DNA of 53,982 bases from the NCBI RefSeq assembly GCF_000685075.1, contig NZ_BAYD01000066.1:1-53982 (forward strand), given 5' to 3'. This document shows, piece by piece, positions 34,291-43,021 of the stretch. Position 1 is the stretch's first letter. The number at the start of each line of letters is the position of its first letter. This DNA is from Paraburkholderia oxyphila NBRC 105797. Lineage in GTDB: Bacteria; Pseudomonadota; Gammaproteobacteria; Burkholderiales; Burkholderiaceae. A model generated the notes under the pieces. It saw nothing but the letters and a program-made list of their open reading frames with translations, did no database searches and was not told the origin of the DNA. The translations under genes were made by a program, and so were the position numbers.

Positions 34291-34746
34291 ATGAGCAAAC
34301 GTCTCGATTACAACCAGATCGCGCCCGCTGGCGTCAAAGCCCTCGGCGGTGTCTACGGCTATGTCATGCAAAGCGGGCTTGCGCCGGCGCTCGTCGATCT
34401 GGTCTACCTGCGCGTCTCGCAGATCAACAACTGCGCCTATTGCCTCGACATGCACACACGCGACCTGCTGAAAAAGGGCGTAAAAGTGGCAAAGCTGGCG
34501 CTGGTCCAGGCATGGCGTGAGGCCGGCCATCTGTTCGATCCGCGCGAGCGTGCCGCGCTTGCGTGGGCCGAATCGGTCACGCTCGTCGCGCAGACCGGTG
34601 TGCCCGACGCGGCCTATGAGGAAGCGCGCGCGGTATTCGACGAGCGTGAACTCGTCGATCTCACCATCGCCATCGGCGTGATGAACACGTATAACCGCAT
34701 GGCGATCAGCTTCCGCAATACGCCTCAGGCGGTGCTGGAGCAGTAA
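34291..34746 (+). CDS. Carboxymuconolactone decarboxylase/AhpD-like alkylhydroperoxidase
   Basis: Protein of 151 residues. The redox-active motif NNCAYCLDMH lies near residue 50 with the following His of the AhpD core, and ALAWAESVT and NTYNRMAISF complete the family pattern. AGGAGAG precedes ATG 34291. It should use the CxxC pair for peroxide or disulfide chemistry in the cytoplasm. It is divergent from the MocR gene and directly follows the truncated exported-protein gene. Confidence 0.92.
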   Translation: MSKRLDYNQIAPAGVKALGGVYGYVMQSGLAPALVDLVYLRVSQINNCAYCLDMHTRDLLKKGVKVAKLALVQAWREAGHLFDPRERAALAWAESVTLVAQTGVPDAAYEEARAVFDERELVDLTIAIGVMNTYNRMAISFRNTPQAVLEQ

Positions 34747-34793
34747 GCGCGCGGCGCGATTTGCAGGTCTGCAGCGTCAGTCAGCTTTGGCGC

Positions 34794-34821
34794 AATATAA
34801 ACCGTATATACTGTTTATATT
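34794..34821. promoter_or_regulatory. 28-bp AT-rich palindrome before the RHH gene
   Basis: AATATAAAC and GTTTATATT are perfect 9-bp arms around a 10-bp spacer containing TATACT, a good -10. It lies 23 bp before the start codon of a gene encoding a ribbon-helix-helix-like domain, so autoregulation is plausible. Confidence 0.6.
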
Positions 34822-34843
34822 GTTTCCAGTTGGAGAAGCCGAC

Positions 34844-35527
34844 ATGACCGCAGCAAACGTACGCAAACCTACCAAGAAGGCCTTTCATTTCCCCAAGTCG
34901 CCGGACGCGGCGCAAGAGCAAGAGCAAGAGCAAGAGCAAGAGCAAGAGCAAGAGCAAGAGCAAGAGCAAGAGCAAGAGCAAGAGCCAGAGCAAGAGCCAG
35001 TGCAGGAGCCGGTGCAGGCCGAAGCGGCAACGTCCGCGGCCAGTGCCGAAACCGGCAAAACCCCGCGCGCAAAGGCCGGTGCCAAGTCCAGCACGAAGCC
35101 CAGCAGCAAGACCAATGCAAAAGCCAAGGCCGGGAAAAAGCCGACCACCAAGGCCACTACCAAGGCCACCAAGAAGGCCGCCGCCAAGCCTGGTGCCAAG
35201 ACCCGTGCCAAGGCCGCAGAACCCGCAACCGAGGTAGCGGAAGCCGCGGCACCGAAAGCGGCAGCACCGAAAGCCGCAGGAAAGGAAAAGGCCAAGCGCG
35301 CCAAGAAGGAAAAAGTCGTGCGTGACAGCTTCACCATGCCGAAGGCGGACTACGAGCGGATCTCGGTCCTCAAGCGCAAGTGCCTCGAAGCGGGCGTCGC
35401 GGTCAAGAAGAGCGAACTGCTGCGCGCGGGCCTGCAATTGCTCGAGGCGGCTTCGGCCAAGCGTCTCGCAGCCGCCATTGCCGCGCTCGAAGCGGTCAAG
35501 ACGGGGCGTCCGTCGAAGAGCGAATAA
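34844..35527 (+). CDS. Ribbon-helix-helix-like protein with EQ repeat and histone H1-like linker
   Basis: Protein of 227 residues in three parts. Residues 1-25 are polar. About 25-45 is a run of alternating Glu and Gln. About 60-155 is an Ala/Lys/Pro-rich stretch like histone H1 or AlgP-type proteins (TTKATTKATKKAAAKPGAK). The C-terminal 70 residues look like a ribbon-helix-helix: strand RDSFTMP, helix ADYERISVLKRKCLEAG, then VKKSELLRAGLQLLEAA. ATG 34844 follows GGAG. It probably binds DNA and may be a nucleoid-associated or autoregulatory protein. The repeats make length variation likely. Confidence 0.75.
   Translation: MTAANVRKPTKKAFHFPKSPDAAQEQEQEQEQEQEQEQEQEQEQEQEPEQEPVQEPVQAEAATSAASAETGKTPRAKAGAKSSTKPSSKTNAKAKAGKKPTTKATTKATKKAAAKPGAKTRAKAAEPATEVAEAAAPKAAAPKAAGKEKAKRAKKEKVVRDSFTMPKADYERISVLKRKCLEAGVAVKKSELLRAGLQLLEAASAKRLAAAIAALEAVKTGRPSKSE
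34913..34984 (+). repeat. Hexanucleotide tandem repeat, (CAAGAG) x 12
   Basis: Twelve uninterrupted CAAGAG units, followed by several degenerate units up to about 35014. They encode the Gln-Glu run. Slippage by whole units keeps the frame, so the repeat can vary protein length without switching the gene off. Confidence 0.95.
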
Positions 35528-35548
35528 GCAGCGGCTCGCTTGCGCTCA

Positions 35549-35911
35549 TCACGCAAGCACCCAGCCGGCGGCATCGATCTCGACGGTGACCCCGTCGAGC
35601 GCCGCGCCCGCGCACGGGCCTTCGATGCAATGGCCGTCCTCGAAGCGAAACAGCGCGCTGTGGTGCGCGCACATCAGCACCTGGGAGCGGTAGCAGGAGA
35701 TCAACCCGGGCTCGAAGTCGAGCGGCACGGAAAAATGCGGACAGCGGTTGGCATAGGCCCACACGCGTTCGCCGCGCCGCACGACGATGACGGGCTTGCC
35801 CGCGGGTCCTTCGACCACGACGCGTGCGCCGCCGTCCGGCACGTCGCTCACACGACACAAGCGGTGGCCCGAGTGTTGAACTGAGTGTTGATCCAGGCGC
35901 GACGCGTCCAT
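35549..35911 (-). CDS. Rieske [2Fe-2S] ferredoxin
   Basis: Protein of 120 residues. The cluster ligands are in CPHF near residue 57 and CAHHSALF near 80, the CxH...CxxH Rieske pattern, within a single small domain of ferredoxin length. It starts three bases after the YciI gene and is the last gene of the hydroquinone operon. It could pass electrons to a ring hydroxylase or re-reduce the oxidised iron of the dioxygenase, as plant-type XylT ferredoxins do for catechol dioxygenases. No reductase gene is adjacent. Confidence 0.9.
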   Translation of the reverse strand: MDASRLDQHSVQHSGHRLCRVSDVPDGGARVVVEGPAGKPVIVVRRGERVWAYANRCPHFSVPLDFEPGLISCYRSQVLMCAHHSALFRFEDGHCIEGPCAGAALDGVTVEIDAAGWVLA

Positions 35912-35914
35912 CGC

Positions 35915-36226
35915 TCAGATCCTCCGCTCGGGATTGCCGAGGCTCCAGTCCCATGGGCGGACTTCGACACGCTCGAACAATCCCGCCTGCATATACGGGT
36001 CGTGCGTCATGAACGACATCACATCGTCGATACCTTCTGCTTCGATCACGAGCAGCGTGCCGTTCATCGCATCGCACTGCGGCGCGAGCGTCGATCCGCC
36101 GAGGCGGACGAACACGCCGTGCTGCGCGGCGTTGCGCAGCCAGTTCCGATGCACGGGACGCATGCGCTCGCGCTCGGTGCGCATGCCGGGTTTGTCGGTG
36201 GCGAAGATCGCGAAATAGCGCGCCAT
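35915..36226 (-). CDS. YciI-family protein
   Basis: Protein of 103 residues with the YciI pattern: YFAIFATDKPG at the N-terminus, RPVHRNWL with a conserved His near 26, then MTHDPYMQAGLFERVEVRPW. The fold is a small ferredoxin-like barrel related to muconolactone isomerase. Relatives often lie in aromatic pathways; one dehydrochlorinates a hydroxyquinol-pathway intermediate. It sits between maleylacetate reductase and the Rieske gene, which supports a helper role in hydroquinone catabolism. The exact reaction is unknown. Confidence 0.88.
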   Translation of the reverse strand: MARYFAIFATDKPGMRTERERMRPVHRNWLRNAAQHGVFVRLGGSTLAPQCDAMNGTLLVIEAEGIDDVMSFMTHDPYMQAGLFERVEVRPWDWSLGNPERRI

Positions 36227-36268
36227 GATGTGTCTCCGAATCTTTTCTTCATGAACGGGCGGCGCCGG

Positions 36269-37336
36269 TCAGGCCGGCGCCACGCCCTGCCACGCCCGCT
36301 GCAGCAACGCGCGAATGGCCTCGCGCTCGATGGGGCGCGGATTGGCATACGGGTTCTTGCACGCGAGATCGGCGGCCTCGTCGAGCCCCTGCTCCGGCAT
36401 GCCGATTTCGGCGAGCGCCACGGGAATGCCGAGTGACTGGTTCAACGCGAACAGCAACGCACCTGCTTCCGACGCGTCCTTGCCGCCCAGCGCGCGCGCC
36501 ACGCGCGCGAGTGCCTCGGGCGCCGCCGTGTGGTTGTAGTGCGCCGTGTGCGGAAGCATGGCCGCGTGGGTCTGCGCGTGCGGCAGGTTGAAAGTGCCGC
36601 CGAGCGTGTGGCACAGCTTGTGATGCAGCGCCATGCCGACCGCGCCCAGACACGTCCCCGCGAGCCACGCTCCGTACAGCGCGCGGCCGCGCATCGCCGC
36701 GTCGTCGGGCGCGCGCACGATGGCCGGCAGCGCCTCGCCTAGCGCGCGGATCGACTCCTCGGCCATCAAGCTGATGACCGGATTCGCGTCGTCCGCATAG
36801 AGCGCTTCCACCGCGTGCGCCATCGCATTGATGCCCGATGCCGCCGAAATCGCCGCCGGCAGCGAGAGCGTGAGCGCCGGGTCGTAGATCACGGTGCGCG
36901 GCAGCACGCGCATATCGCGCCCCGTGCGCTTCAAACGCCCTTCAGTGAGGCCGTAAATCGGCGTCATCTCAGAGCCCGCGTAGGTCGTGGGCACGGCCAC
37001 GATGGGCAGCGTCGACTCGAGCGCGATGGCCTTGCCGAGCCCGATCGTCGAGCCGCCGCCCACGGCCACGCAGCAGTCCGCGTCGAGCGCCGCCGCCGCG
37101 TCGCGTGCGGCGCGCGCCACTTCCACGGGCACGTGCATCACGGCCTGCGCGTGCACGCCCGCCGCGCGCTCGCCGAGCACCTGCGCGACCTGGTCGGCGA
37201 GCGCGCGCTGCTCGGGCGTCGAGAGGATCAGCGCGCGCCGCGCCCCCAGCCGCTCGACTTCCGCGGGCAGCGTGGCGAGCGCACCCCACGCGAACACCAC
37301 ACGAGAAGGCGTTCCCTGATAGACGAACGGTTTCAT
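36269..37336 (-). CDS. hapF: Maleylacetate reductase
   Basis: Iron-alcohol-dehydrogenase-family protein of 355 residues, the length of maleylacetate reductases. It shows FAWGALATLPAEV, the nucleotide motif GGGSTIGLGKAIAL near 90, PTTYAGSEMTPIYG near 118 and the His-rich ALHHKLCHTLGG near 240. It reduces maleylacetate to 3-oxoadipate with NAD(P)H. ATG 37336 is seven bases after the dehydrogenase stop. Order and partners match the hapCDEF hydroquinone cluster of Pseudomonas. Confidence 0.92.
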   Translation of the reverse strand: MKPFVYQGTPSRVVFAWGALATLPAEVERLGARRALILSTPEQRALADQVAQVLGERAAGVHAQAVMHVPVEVARAARDAAAALDADCCVAVGGGSTIGLGKAIALESTLPIVAVPTTYAGSEMTPIYGLTEGRLKRTGRDMRVLPRTVIYDPALTLSLPAAISAASGINAMAHAVEALYADDANPVISLMAEESIRALGEALPAIVRAPDDAAMRGRALYGAWLAGTCLGAVGMALHHKLCHTLGGTFNLPHAQTHAAMLPHTAHYNHTAAPEALARVARALGGKDASEAGALLFALNQSLGIPVALAEIGMPEQGLDEAADLACKNPYANPRPIEREAIRALLQRAWQGVAPA

Positions 37337-37343
37337 ACCGGCC

Positions 37344-38810
37344 TCAGCGCTTGAAGTGGGGCGGCACGTTGCCGTCCACGTTGACCCAGACCGAGCGCGC
37401 TTCGGTGTAATCGTGCATCGCCTCGAAGCCCATCTCGCGGCCATAGCCCGACTGCCCCACGCCACCGAACGGGCTGCCCGGGTTCACGCGCTTGTAGCAG
37501 TTGATCCAGCACATGCCGGCATCGATCTGCCCGGCCATCCGGTGCGCGCGCGAGAGGTCGCGCGTCCACAACCCGCTGCCGAGGCCATAGGCCGTGCCGT
37601 TGGCGATGGCGAGCGCCTCTTCGTCGCTGCGGAAGCGCAGCACCGTCACGAACGGGCCGAACACTTCCTCTTGCGCGACACGGTCGTTGGGCGTTGCCAC
37701 TTCAACGATCGTCGGACGCACGTAGTAGCCGTTCGCGAGCGCGGCGTCCTGCGGAGCGCTGCCGCCCGTCAACACGCGGCCGCCCTCGCCGCGCGCCACG
37801 TCGACGAAGGCCAACACACGCTCCTGGTGCTGCTTCGACGTGAGCGGCCCCATCTCGGTGTCGGGATCGAGCGGATTGCCCACGCGAATCGACGATGCGA
37901 GCGAGACGAAGCGCTCGAGGAACGCATCGGCGATGCGCTCGTGCAGGATCAGGCGCGAGCCCGCAATGCACGCCTGCCCCTGGTTGTGGAAGATCGCCCA
38001 GGCCGCGCCGTTGATGGCCGCGTCGAGATCGGCGTCTTCGAACACGATGTTCGCGCCCTTGCCGCCCAGCTCGAGCTGCACGCGCTTGAGATTGCCCTGC
38101 GAGGCCTCGACGATGCGCCGGCCCGTCGCCGTCGAGCCCGTGAACGCAATCTTGCCCACGCCCGGGTGCTCGGCGAGCCGCTGCCCCGCGGTGTGCCCAT
38201 AGCCCGTCACGATGTTGACGACACCTTCCGGAAAGCCCACCTCGGCCATCAGCTCGACAATGCGCAGCGTGGAAAGCGGCGTGATCTCAGAAGGCTTGAG
38301 CACGACCGTGTTCCCCGCGGCCAGCGCCGGACCCATCTTCCAGCTCGTGAACATGAGCGGAAAATTCCACGGCACGATCTGCCCGACCACGCCAATGGGC
38401 GCGCGCTGCACGTAGTTCAGAAAGCCGGTCTCGACGGGAATCACCGAGCCCTGCAGCTTGTCGGCCATGCCGCCGAAGTAGCGGAAGCATCCCGCCGTGC
38501 GCGGCACATCGAGTGCGCGCGAGTCGCGGATCGGATGGCCCGTGTCGAGCGATTCGAGTTGCGCGAGCTCTTCCGCATTCGCCTCGATGGCGTCGGCCAG
38601 ACGCAGCAGCAGGCGGCCGCGCTCGGCGGCGGGCATGGCCGCCCACTTCGGAAAGGCGCGCGTGGCGGCGTCCACGGCGAGATCGACATCGGCGGCCGTG
38701 GCGGCGGCGATCTTCGTGATCAGCGAGCCGTCGTGCGGATTGAGCACGTCGATCGTGCCGCCTTCTACGGCATCGGTGAAACGGCCGTCGATGAAGAGTT
38801 GGGTTTGCAT
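37344..38810 (-). CDS. hapE: 4-hydroxymuconic semialdehyde dehydrogenase
   Basis: Aldehyde dehydrogenase of 488 residues. PWNFPLMFTSWKMGPALAAG, the catalytic base in LELGGKGAN near 260 and the nucleophile Cys in GQACIAGSR near 293 are all intact. Class alone would allow many substrates. Its place between the hydroquinone dioxygenase genes and maleylacetate reductase points to NAD-dependent oxidation of 4-hydroxymuconic semialdehyde to maleylacetate. Confidence 0.88.
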   Translation of the reverse strand: MQTQLFIDGRFTDAVEGGTIDVLNPHDGSLITKIAAATAADVDLAVDAATRAFPKWAAMPAAERGRLLLRLADAIEANAEELAQLESLDTGHPIRDSRALDVPRTAGCFRYFGGMADKLQGSVIPVETGFLNYVQRAPIGVVGQIVPWNFPLMFTSWKMGPALAAGNTVVLKPSEITPLSTLRIVELMAEVGFPEGVVNIVTGYGHTAGQRLAEHPGVGKIAFTGSTATGRRIVEASQGNLKRVQLELGGKGANIVFEDADLDAAINGAAWAIFHNQGQACIAGSRLILHERIADAFLERFVSLASSIRVGNPLDPDTEMGPLTSKQHQERVLAFVDVARGEGGRVLTGGSAPQDAALANGYYVRPTIVEVATPNDRVAQEEVFGPFVTVLRFRSDEEALAIANGTAYGLGSGLWTRDLSRAHRMAGQIDAGMCWINCYKRVNPGSPFGGVGQSGYGREMGFEAMHDYTEARSVWVNVDGNVPPHFKR

Positions 38811-38857
38811 GAGCAGTCCTTAATTAATGCAATTGAGCGGTTTCGAGGTTCGAGCGC

Positions 38858-39877
38858 TCAAAAGTCGACCGGATAGGGCTTGAGCTCGCCGCTCTCGTAG
38901 CGCTTGGGCAGATTCGGCGTGGCGTTCTCCCACACCAGCAGCATCGAGCGCTTGGTCGAATAGCCTTGATGGCGGATATCGGCCGGCATCGCGCAGATGT
39001 CACCCGCGCGCATCGTGATGCGGGCGCGCGGCGCGCCGGTGTTCTTGTCGCCGATGTCCCAGACGATTTCGTCGGAGAGCTGCAGGAACCATTCGACGCG
39101 GTCGTTGCCGTGAAACACCGGCAGGATGAATTCCTCGGTGGTCGGGCAGAACAGGCTCTGGCCGCAGACCGAAGTCACCGACGGATTCCACGTGACATCC
39201 GAACGCGACAGATACTTGAAGAGATTGAAGGCGTGCAGCTCGCCCTCGAAGCCGGGCTCGCAATAGACTTCGGGCTCGTCCTGCTCCACGTCGGCGAATG
39301 CGCGGTTCACGGGCAAGTCGTGGCGCAGCGGCGAGTCGCCTTCGAGGCCCGGCATGCGGCGCGTGGCAATGCGCGTGCGCTCGATCGCGGCGCCGTTCTC
39401 GCCGTGCTTGCGGCCGTAGGCGCTGCCCGTCTCGGCGGGCGCCGCGAACGGGTCGAAGCCTTCGTTGGTCCAGTCATGCAGGATGGCCTTGAAGGTCGCC
39501 ATGATCGTGGGCGTTTCGAAGGTCTCCATGTAGTCCACGCCGGCTTCCTTCATGATGCCGTTGAACGAGCCCGCGTACATGTCGACCTTGCCGTAGTGAT
39601 TGCGCGTGCCGAATACGTGGTCGAAATTGACCCAGCCGTAGAAGAAGCCCCACGCGACGTCGCGCATCATGGCGCGCAGGAAGGCGTCGGCGGGAATGGC
39701 GTGGGTGCGCGTCTGGCCTTTCGCGGGCCAGTTGATCTTGACGAAGTATTCGTCGCGCAGGAATTCGAACGAGCCCAGCGTGAAGCGGCGATAGCCGGTC
39801 ACCGCATCGGGTTCGCTGGCCTTGACGGCGTCGGCGGCAAAGCCGGCCGTGGGGAGGTTGTCTTCGAGGGATGCCAT
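38858..39877 (-). CDS. hapD: Hydroquinone 1,2-dioxygenase large subunit
   Basis: Protein of 339 residues, matching the 38-kDa HapD/PnpC2-type subunit in length. A cupin-like C-terminal part contains VFHGNDRVEWFLQLSDEIVWD and MRAGDICAMPADIRHQGY, with histidines and glutamate that can hold the catalytic Fe(II). The N-terminal part has RDEYFVKINWPAKGQTRTH. With HapC it opens the ring of hydroquinone, without a catechol intermediate, to give 4-hydroxymuconic semialdehyde. It lies 45 bp after hapC. Confidence 0.88.
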   Translation of the reverse strand: MASLEDNLPTAGFAADAVKASEPDAVTGYRRFTLGSFEFLRDEYFVKINWPAKGQTRTHAIPADAFLRAMMRDVAWGFFYGWVNFDHVFGTRNHYGKVDMYAGSFNGIMKEAGVDYMETFETPTIMATFKAILHDWTNEGFDPFAAPAETGSAYGRKHGENGAAIERTRIATRRMPGLEGDSPLRHDLPVNRAFADVEQDEPEVYCEPGFEGELHAFNLFKYLSRSDVTWNPSVTSVCGQSLFCPTTEEFILPVFHGNDRVEWFLQLSDEIVWDIGDKNTGAPRARITMRAGDICAMPADIRHQGYSTKRSMLLVWENATPNLPKRYESGELKPYPVDF

Positions 39878-39922
39878 GATGTCTTGTCTCCAGATCTCTT
39901 CGGTTGATCGTTTCCGCGCTTC

Positions 39923-40417
39923 TCAGTGCAGGCAGATATCGGCCCACTTCTGCACGGAGAGCTCGCCGATCATCGTCTGCACGAGCGCCACGCCGGCCTT
40001 CGGCGCGCTGAAGCGATACGCGCAGCCCGCGGGCAGCAGCGCCTGATGGCCCTGGCGCAGCACGACATGGCCCATCGGACGGCCTTGCGGATGCTCGCCG
40101 GCGGCCACGGTGCCCGTGCCGTTCTTCGGCGGATTGTCGAGCTTGATGAAGTCGATGCGGACTTCGCCGTCCATCAGGATGACGAACTCATCGTGGGCGC
40201 AGGCGAACCATGCCGATTGCCCTTCGGTGCGCAGCACCTCGATCACGTACTCGAGGTTCTTGCCGGCCACGACCTTTTCATACGGCGCCGACTTCGAAGC
40301 GACTTCGAAGACGTTGGAAAAGACGTAGTGGCTGGCGCTGCCGCTGGTGATCTCGATCTCGCCCTTGCGGTAGCCGTCGAGCGAGCCAAAGACTGTTTGG
40401 AATGACGTCTCGGTCAT
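39923..40417 (-). CDS. hapC: Hydroquinone 1,2-dioxygenase small subunit
   Basis: Protein of 164 residues, the size of the 18-kDa HapC/PnpC1-type subunit. It is a small cupin-like protein (HDEFVILMDGEVRIDFIKL, GHQALLPAGCAYRF). ATG 40417 follows GGAGACAGCA; the open codons above it are not conserved. It is the first gene of the hap operon, about 105 bp downstream of a LysR-type palindrome. It forms the heteromeric dioxygenase with HapD. Confidence 0.88.
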   Translation of the reverse strand: MTETSFQTVFGSLDGYRKGEIEITSGSASHYVFSNVFEVASKSAPYEKVVAGKNLEYVIEVLRTEGQSAWFACAHDEFVILMDGEVRIDFIKLDNPPKNGTGTVAAGEHPQGRPMGHVVLRQGHQALLPAGCAYRFSAPKAGVALVQTMIGELSVQKWADICLH

Positions 40418-40521
40418 TGCTGTCTCCTTGAGTGGAATCCGTTCGCTGGAACATCTTGTCGTTGGATTCAACTTTAGGAGCGTACCGGGGCGGCAACAAC
40501 CGGCGCCGTAGCGATTACGGC

Positions 40522-40538
40522 ATTCGCGCTTCGCGAAT
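40522..40538. promoter_or_regulatory. LysR-type site upstream of hapC
   Basis: ATTCGCGCTTCGCGAAT is a perfect inverted repeat with 7-bp arms and a 3-bp spacer, centred about 113 bp before hapC. Its core TTCGCG-N3-CGCGAA is repeated before the MFS gene at 43022-43036, and the two sites flank the LysR gene. Confidence 0.7.
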
Positions 40539-40625
40539 AATCGGAGCAAAAGCGCGGATTAAAAGCGCGGCCGTAAGCGGGGCGCTGCAAGAGCGGGCGC
40601 GAACGCGCGGACCCGAGGCCCGGCT

Positions 40626-41555
40626 TCAGCTCACCCAGCCGCGTTCGATGAGCGGCAGGTCCCAGGCGGGCTCGGGGCCCAGCCAGTCGGCGAGGAATTC
40701 GACGAGCGCTTTCACCTTCAGCGCCTGTCGCTGCGTTGCGGGATAGACGGCCGCGAAGCTGAGCGGCGAAAGGACATAGTCGGTCAGGATCGGCACGAGC
40801 GTGCCGTCGATCAGCGCGGCGCTCGCGACGAGCGTGGGCAGGCACACGACGCCACCGCCCGTGAGCGCATAGTCGCGCAGCAAATGGACCGAATTGGAGC
40901 GGATCATGCCAGGCAGCTCCATCTCCACGACCTCTTCGCTGCGCGTCATGGTCCAGCGGTTGCGTGAGGGATAACCCGAATAAAGCGCCGTGGTGTGCTG
41001 CAGCAAATCGCGCGGATGCTGCGGTGTGCCATGCTCGTGCAAATAGGCCGGCGACGCGCAAAACAGGCGCCGCACGGTGAACAGGCGTCGCTCGATCAGC
41101 GAATCGGAGATGGGGGGAAAGATCTGGAAGGCGACGTCGAAGCCCTCTTCGATCGGATCGACCACGCGGTCGTTGACGATCACATCGAGCTGGATGCCGG
41201 GATAGCGCTTGTTGAATTCGGCCAGCGGCGTCGCGAAGTGGCTCAGCGCGTAGCCGGGCAGGATCTGGATGCGCAGGCGGCCCGTGGGCGTCGCGCGCAA
41301 CTCGCGCATCTGGTCGGTCAGCTCGTTCACGCGCCCCACGACTTCGGCGCATTCGCGATAGAAGGTCTCGCCGACTTCGGAGAGCCGCACATGCCGCGTG
41401 CTGCGGTGAAAGAGCGGCGCGTTGACGAACTTCTCGAGCTGCTGGATACGGTTCGTGATGACCGAGCTCGTGACGCCCAATTGCCGCGCGGCCTCGGCGA
41501 AGCTGCTCGTTTCGGCCACGCGTACGAAGGCCTCGATACTCAAAAAACGGTCCAT
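40626..41555 (-). CDS. LysR-family transcriptional regulator
   Basis: Protein of 309 residues. The N-terminal helix-turn-helix has FVRVAETSSFAEAARQLGVTSSVITNRIQQLE, and a periplasmic-binding-like effector domain starts near residue 92 (GRLRIQILPGYALSHF). GGGAG precedes ATG 41555. It lies between the hap operon and the MFS gene on the same strand. The shared palindrome before both targets suggests it controls hydroquinone uptake and cleavage together. The inducer is presumably hydroquinone or a cleavage product. Confidence 0.92.
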   Translation of the reverse strand: MDRFLSIEAFVRVAETSSFAEAARQLGVTSSVITNRIQQLEKFVNAPLFHRSTRHVRLSEVGETFYRECAEVVGRVNELTDQMRELRATPTGRLRIQILPGYALSHFATPLAEFNKRYPGIQLDVIVNDRVVDPIEEGFDVAFQIFPPISDSLIERRLFTVRRLFCASPAYLHEHGTPQHPRDLLQHTTALYSGYPSRNRWTMTRSEEVVEMELPGMIRSNSVHLLRDYALTGGGVVCLPTLVASAALIDGTLVPILTDYVLSPLSFAAVYPATQRQALKVKALVEFLADWLGPEPAWDLPLIERGWVS

Positions 41556-41639
41556 GCTGCTCCCTTCTCCACCGGTGTCGCCCGTCAGTTTATACGCTGG
41601 CGGGCGAGCACGGTGGCGCGCGGAACACGCGCTTGCGGC

Positions 41640-42926
41640 TTACTCCGGCAGCTCGGCCGCGGCGAACCCGGCGGCTTCGCGGCCCCGGCGGCGCAGCTTC
41701 GCGGGCGCGGTCTCCGTGAGCAGCAGGCTCACGCCGATGCCGAGCACGACCGCGCAGATCGGCAGCCAAAGGATGTTCTGAATGCCGAAGCGCGTGGCGA
41801 CGAAACCGGCGAGCGCGGGCGCCACGCCGCCGCCGAAGATCTCGCCCGCGCCCACCACGATGCCGATCGCCGTCGACACCATGCCCAGCGGCGCGGCTTC
41901 GGTCGAGACCGGTCCCGAGAGCAGGGAAACGAGGCCGAGCGTGAAGAACGAGGCAACGAACAGCACTACGAACAATTCGAGCGGCTGCGCGCCGATCCCG
42001 CGGAAGAGGCACAGCATCACCGCGGTGCCCGCGAAGCCCACGACGCTTGCCACGCGCCGCCCCAGCAGATCGGAGAGGCCCGGCAGCCCGAACTGCCCGA
42101 CGAAGCCGCCGAAGCCGATGGCGGAGACCACCACGCCCATATGCTGCGTATCGAGCGACAGGTAGTTCGTGAGATACAGCGGCAGCATGGCGCCCAGCAC
42201 GAACACGCCGGTCATGGCGCAAAAGAGCGCCACCATGGCAATCGGAATGTTGCGGCTCTTGAACACGGCGCGCCAGTTGCCGCGCTCGCCCGGCGCGTGG
42301 GCGCCGGCGTGGGCCGTCACGGCTTCGCCTTGCGGCGCTTGCTGCGGGCTCGGCTCGCGTATCACGCGGAACATCAGGAGGCCCAGGATCAGCCCCGGAA
42401 CCGACACGAGCGCGAAGACCCAGCGCCACGACACGAAGCTGAGCAGCTGCGTGGCGATGATGGGCGCAAGCGCGAGACCGAAGAGCGCGAAGCCGCTTTG
42501 CTGCAGCCCGAGATTGAAGCCGCGGCGCTTGGGATGGGAGGCGTCCGCGGTGGCGGCGAAGCTCGTCGGGCAGAACGAGCCTTCGGCCACGCCCATCAGC
42601 GCGCGCACCGCCAGCAGGCTCATGAAGCCGCCCGCGAGCCCGGAAAAGCCGGACAGCAGCGAAAACACGATGATGGCCGGAATCAGCACCTTGCGGCGCC
42701 CCACTTTATCGGAAATGCCACCCATCAGTGCCGCAAAGATCCCCCACGAAAGACCGAGGATGCCGATGCAGTTGCCCACATCCTGGGCGCTCAGATTCAG
42801 GTCTTTCATGATCGACGGAAACAGCGGCGCAATCAGCCACCGGTCGAGTCCGACCAGCCCGAAACCCAGGGCCAGTAGCACCACGGCCTTCCATTCGTAG
42901 GCCACATCCCAATCCTGCGTTTTCAT
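41640..42926 (-). CDS. MFS transporter (aromatic acid/H+ symporter type)
   Basis: Membrane protein of 428 residues with twelve predicted helices. The loop 2-3 motif GGISDKVGRRKVLIP and the loop 8-9 motif GLSDLLGRRVA are intact, and a hydrophilic central loop (SPQQAPQGEAVTAHAGAHAPG) separates the halves. The early DRWLIAPLFPSIMKDL fits anion:cation symporters of the aromatic-acid type. ATG 42926 follows GGAGGAGACAAAG. The LysR-type site before it links it to the hap operon, so it probably imports an aromatic precursor. Confidence 0.9.
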   Translation of the reverse strand: MKTQDWDVAYEWKAVVLLALGFGLVGLDRWLIAPLFPSIMKDLNLSAQDVGNCIGILGLSWGIFAALMGGISDKVGRRKVLIPAIIVFSLLSGFSGLAGGFMSLLAVRALMGVAEGSFCPTSFAATADASHPKRRGFNLGLQQSGFALFGLALAPIIATQLLSFVSWRWVFALVSVPGLILGLLMFRVIREPSPQQAPQGEAVTAHAGAHAPGERGNWRAVFKSRNIPIAMVALFCAMTGVFVLGAMLPLYLTNYLSLDTQHMGVVVSAIGFGGFVGQFGLPGLSDLLGRRVASVVGFAGTAVMLCLFRGIGAQPLELFVVLFVASFFTLGLVSLLSGPVSTEAAPLGMVSTAIGIVVGAGEIFGGGVAPALAGFVATRFGIQNILWLPICAVVLGIGVSLLLTETAPAKLRRRGREAAGFAAAELPE

Positions 42927-43021
42927 CTTTGTCTCCTCCAGACGGCTCCATCGGCCACCGGTGAGGGAAAGATAGAGGCAAGCGCCGCGCGACGGGTATG
43001 GGTTAGGGGCCGAATGCGCCA

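Noticed and set aside
34913..34984. Hexamer repeat considered as a CRISPR array or origin iterons
   Set aside because: Units are only 6 bp without spacers, and the run is in frame inside a coding gene.
40995..42878. Rightward frame of 627 codons opposite the LysR and MFS genes
   Set aside because: It spans two real genes and the gap between them, is rich in Arg, His and Gln, and has no recognisable domain.
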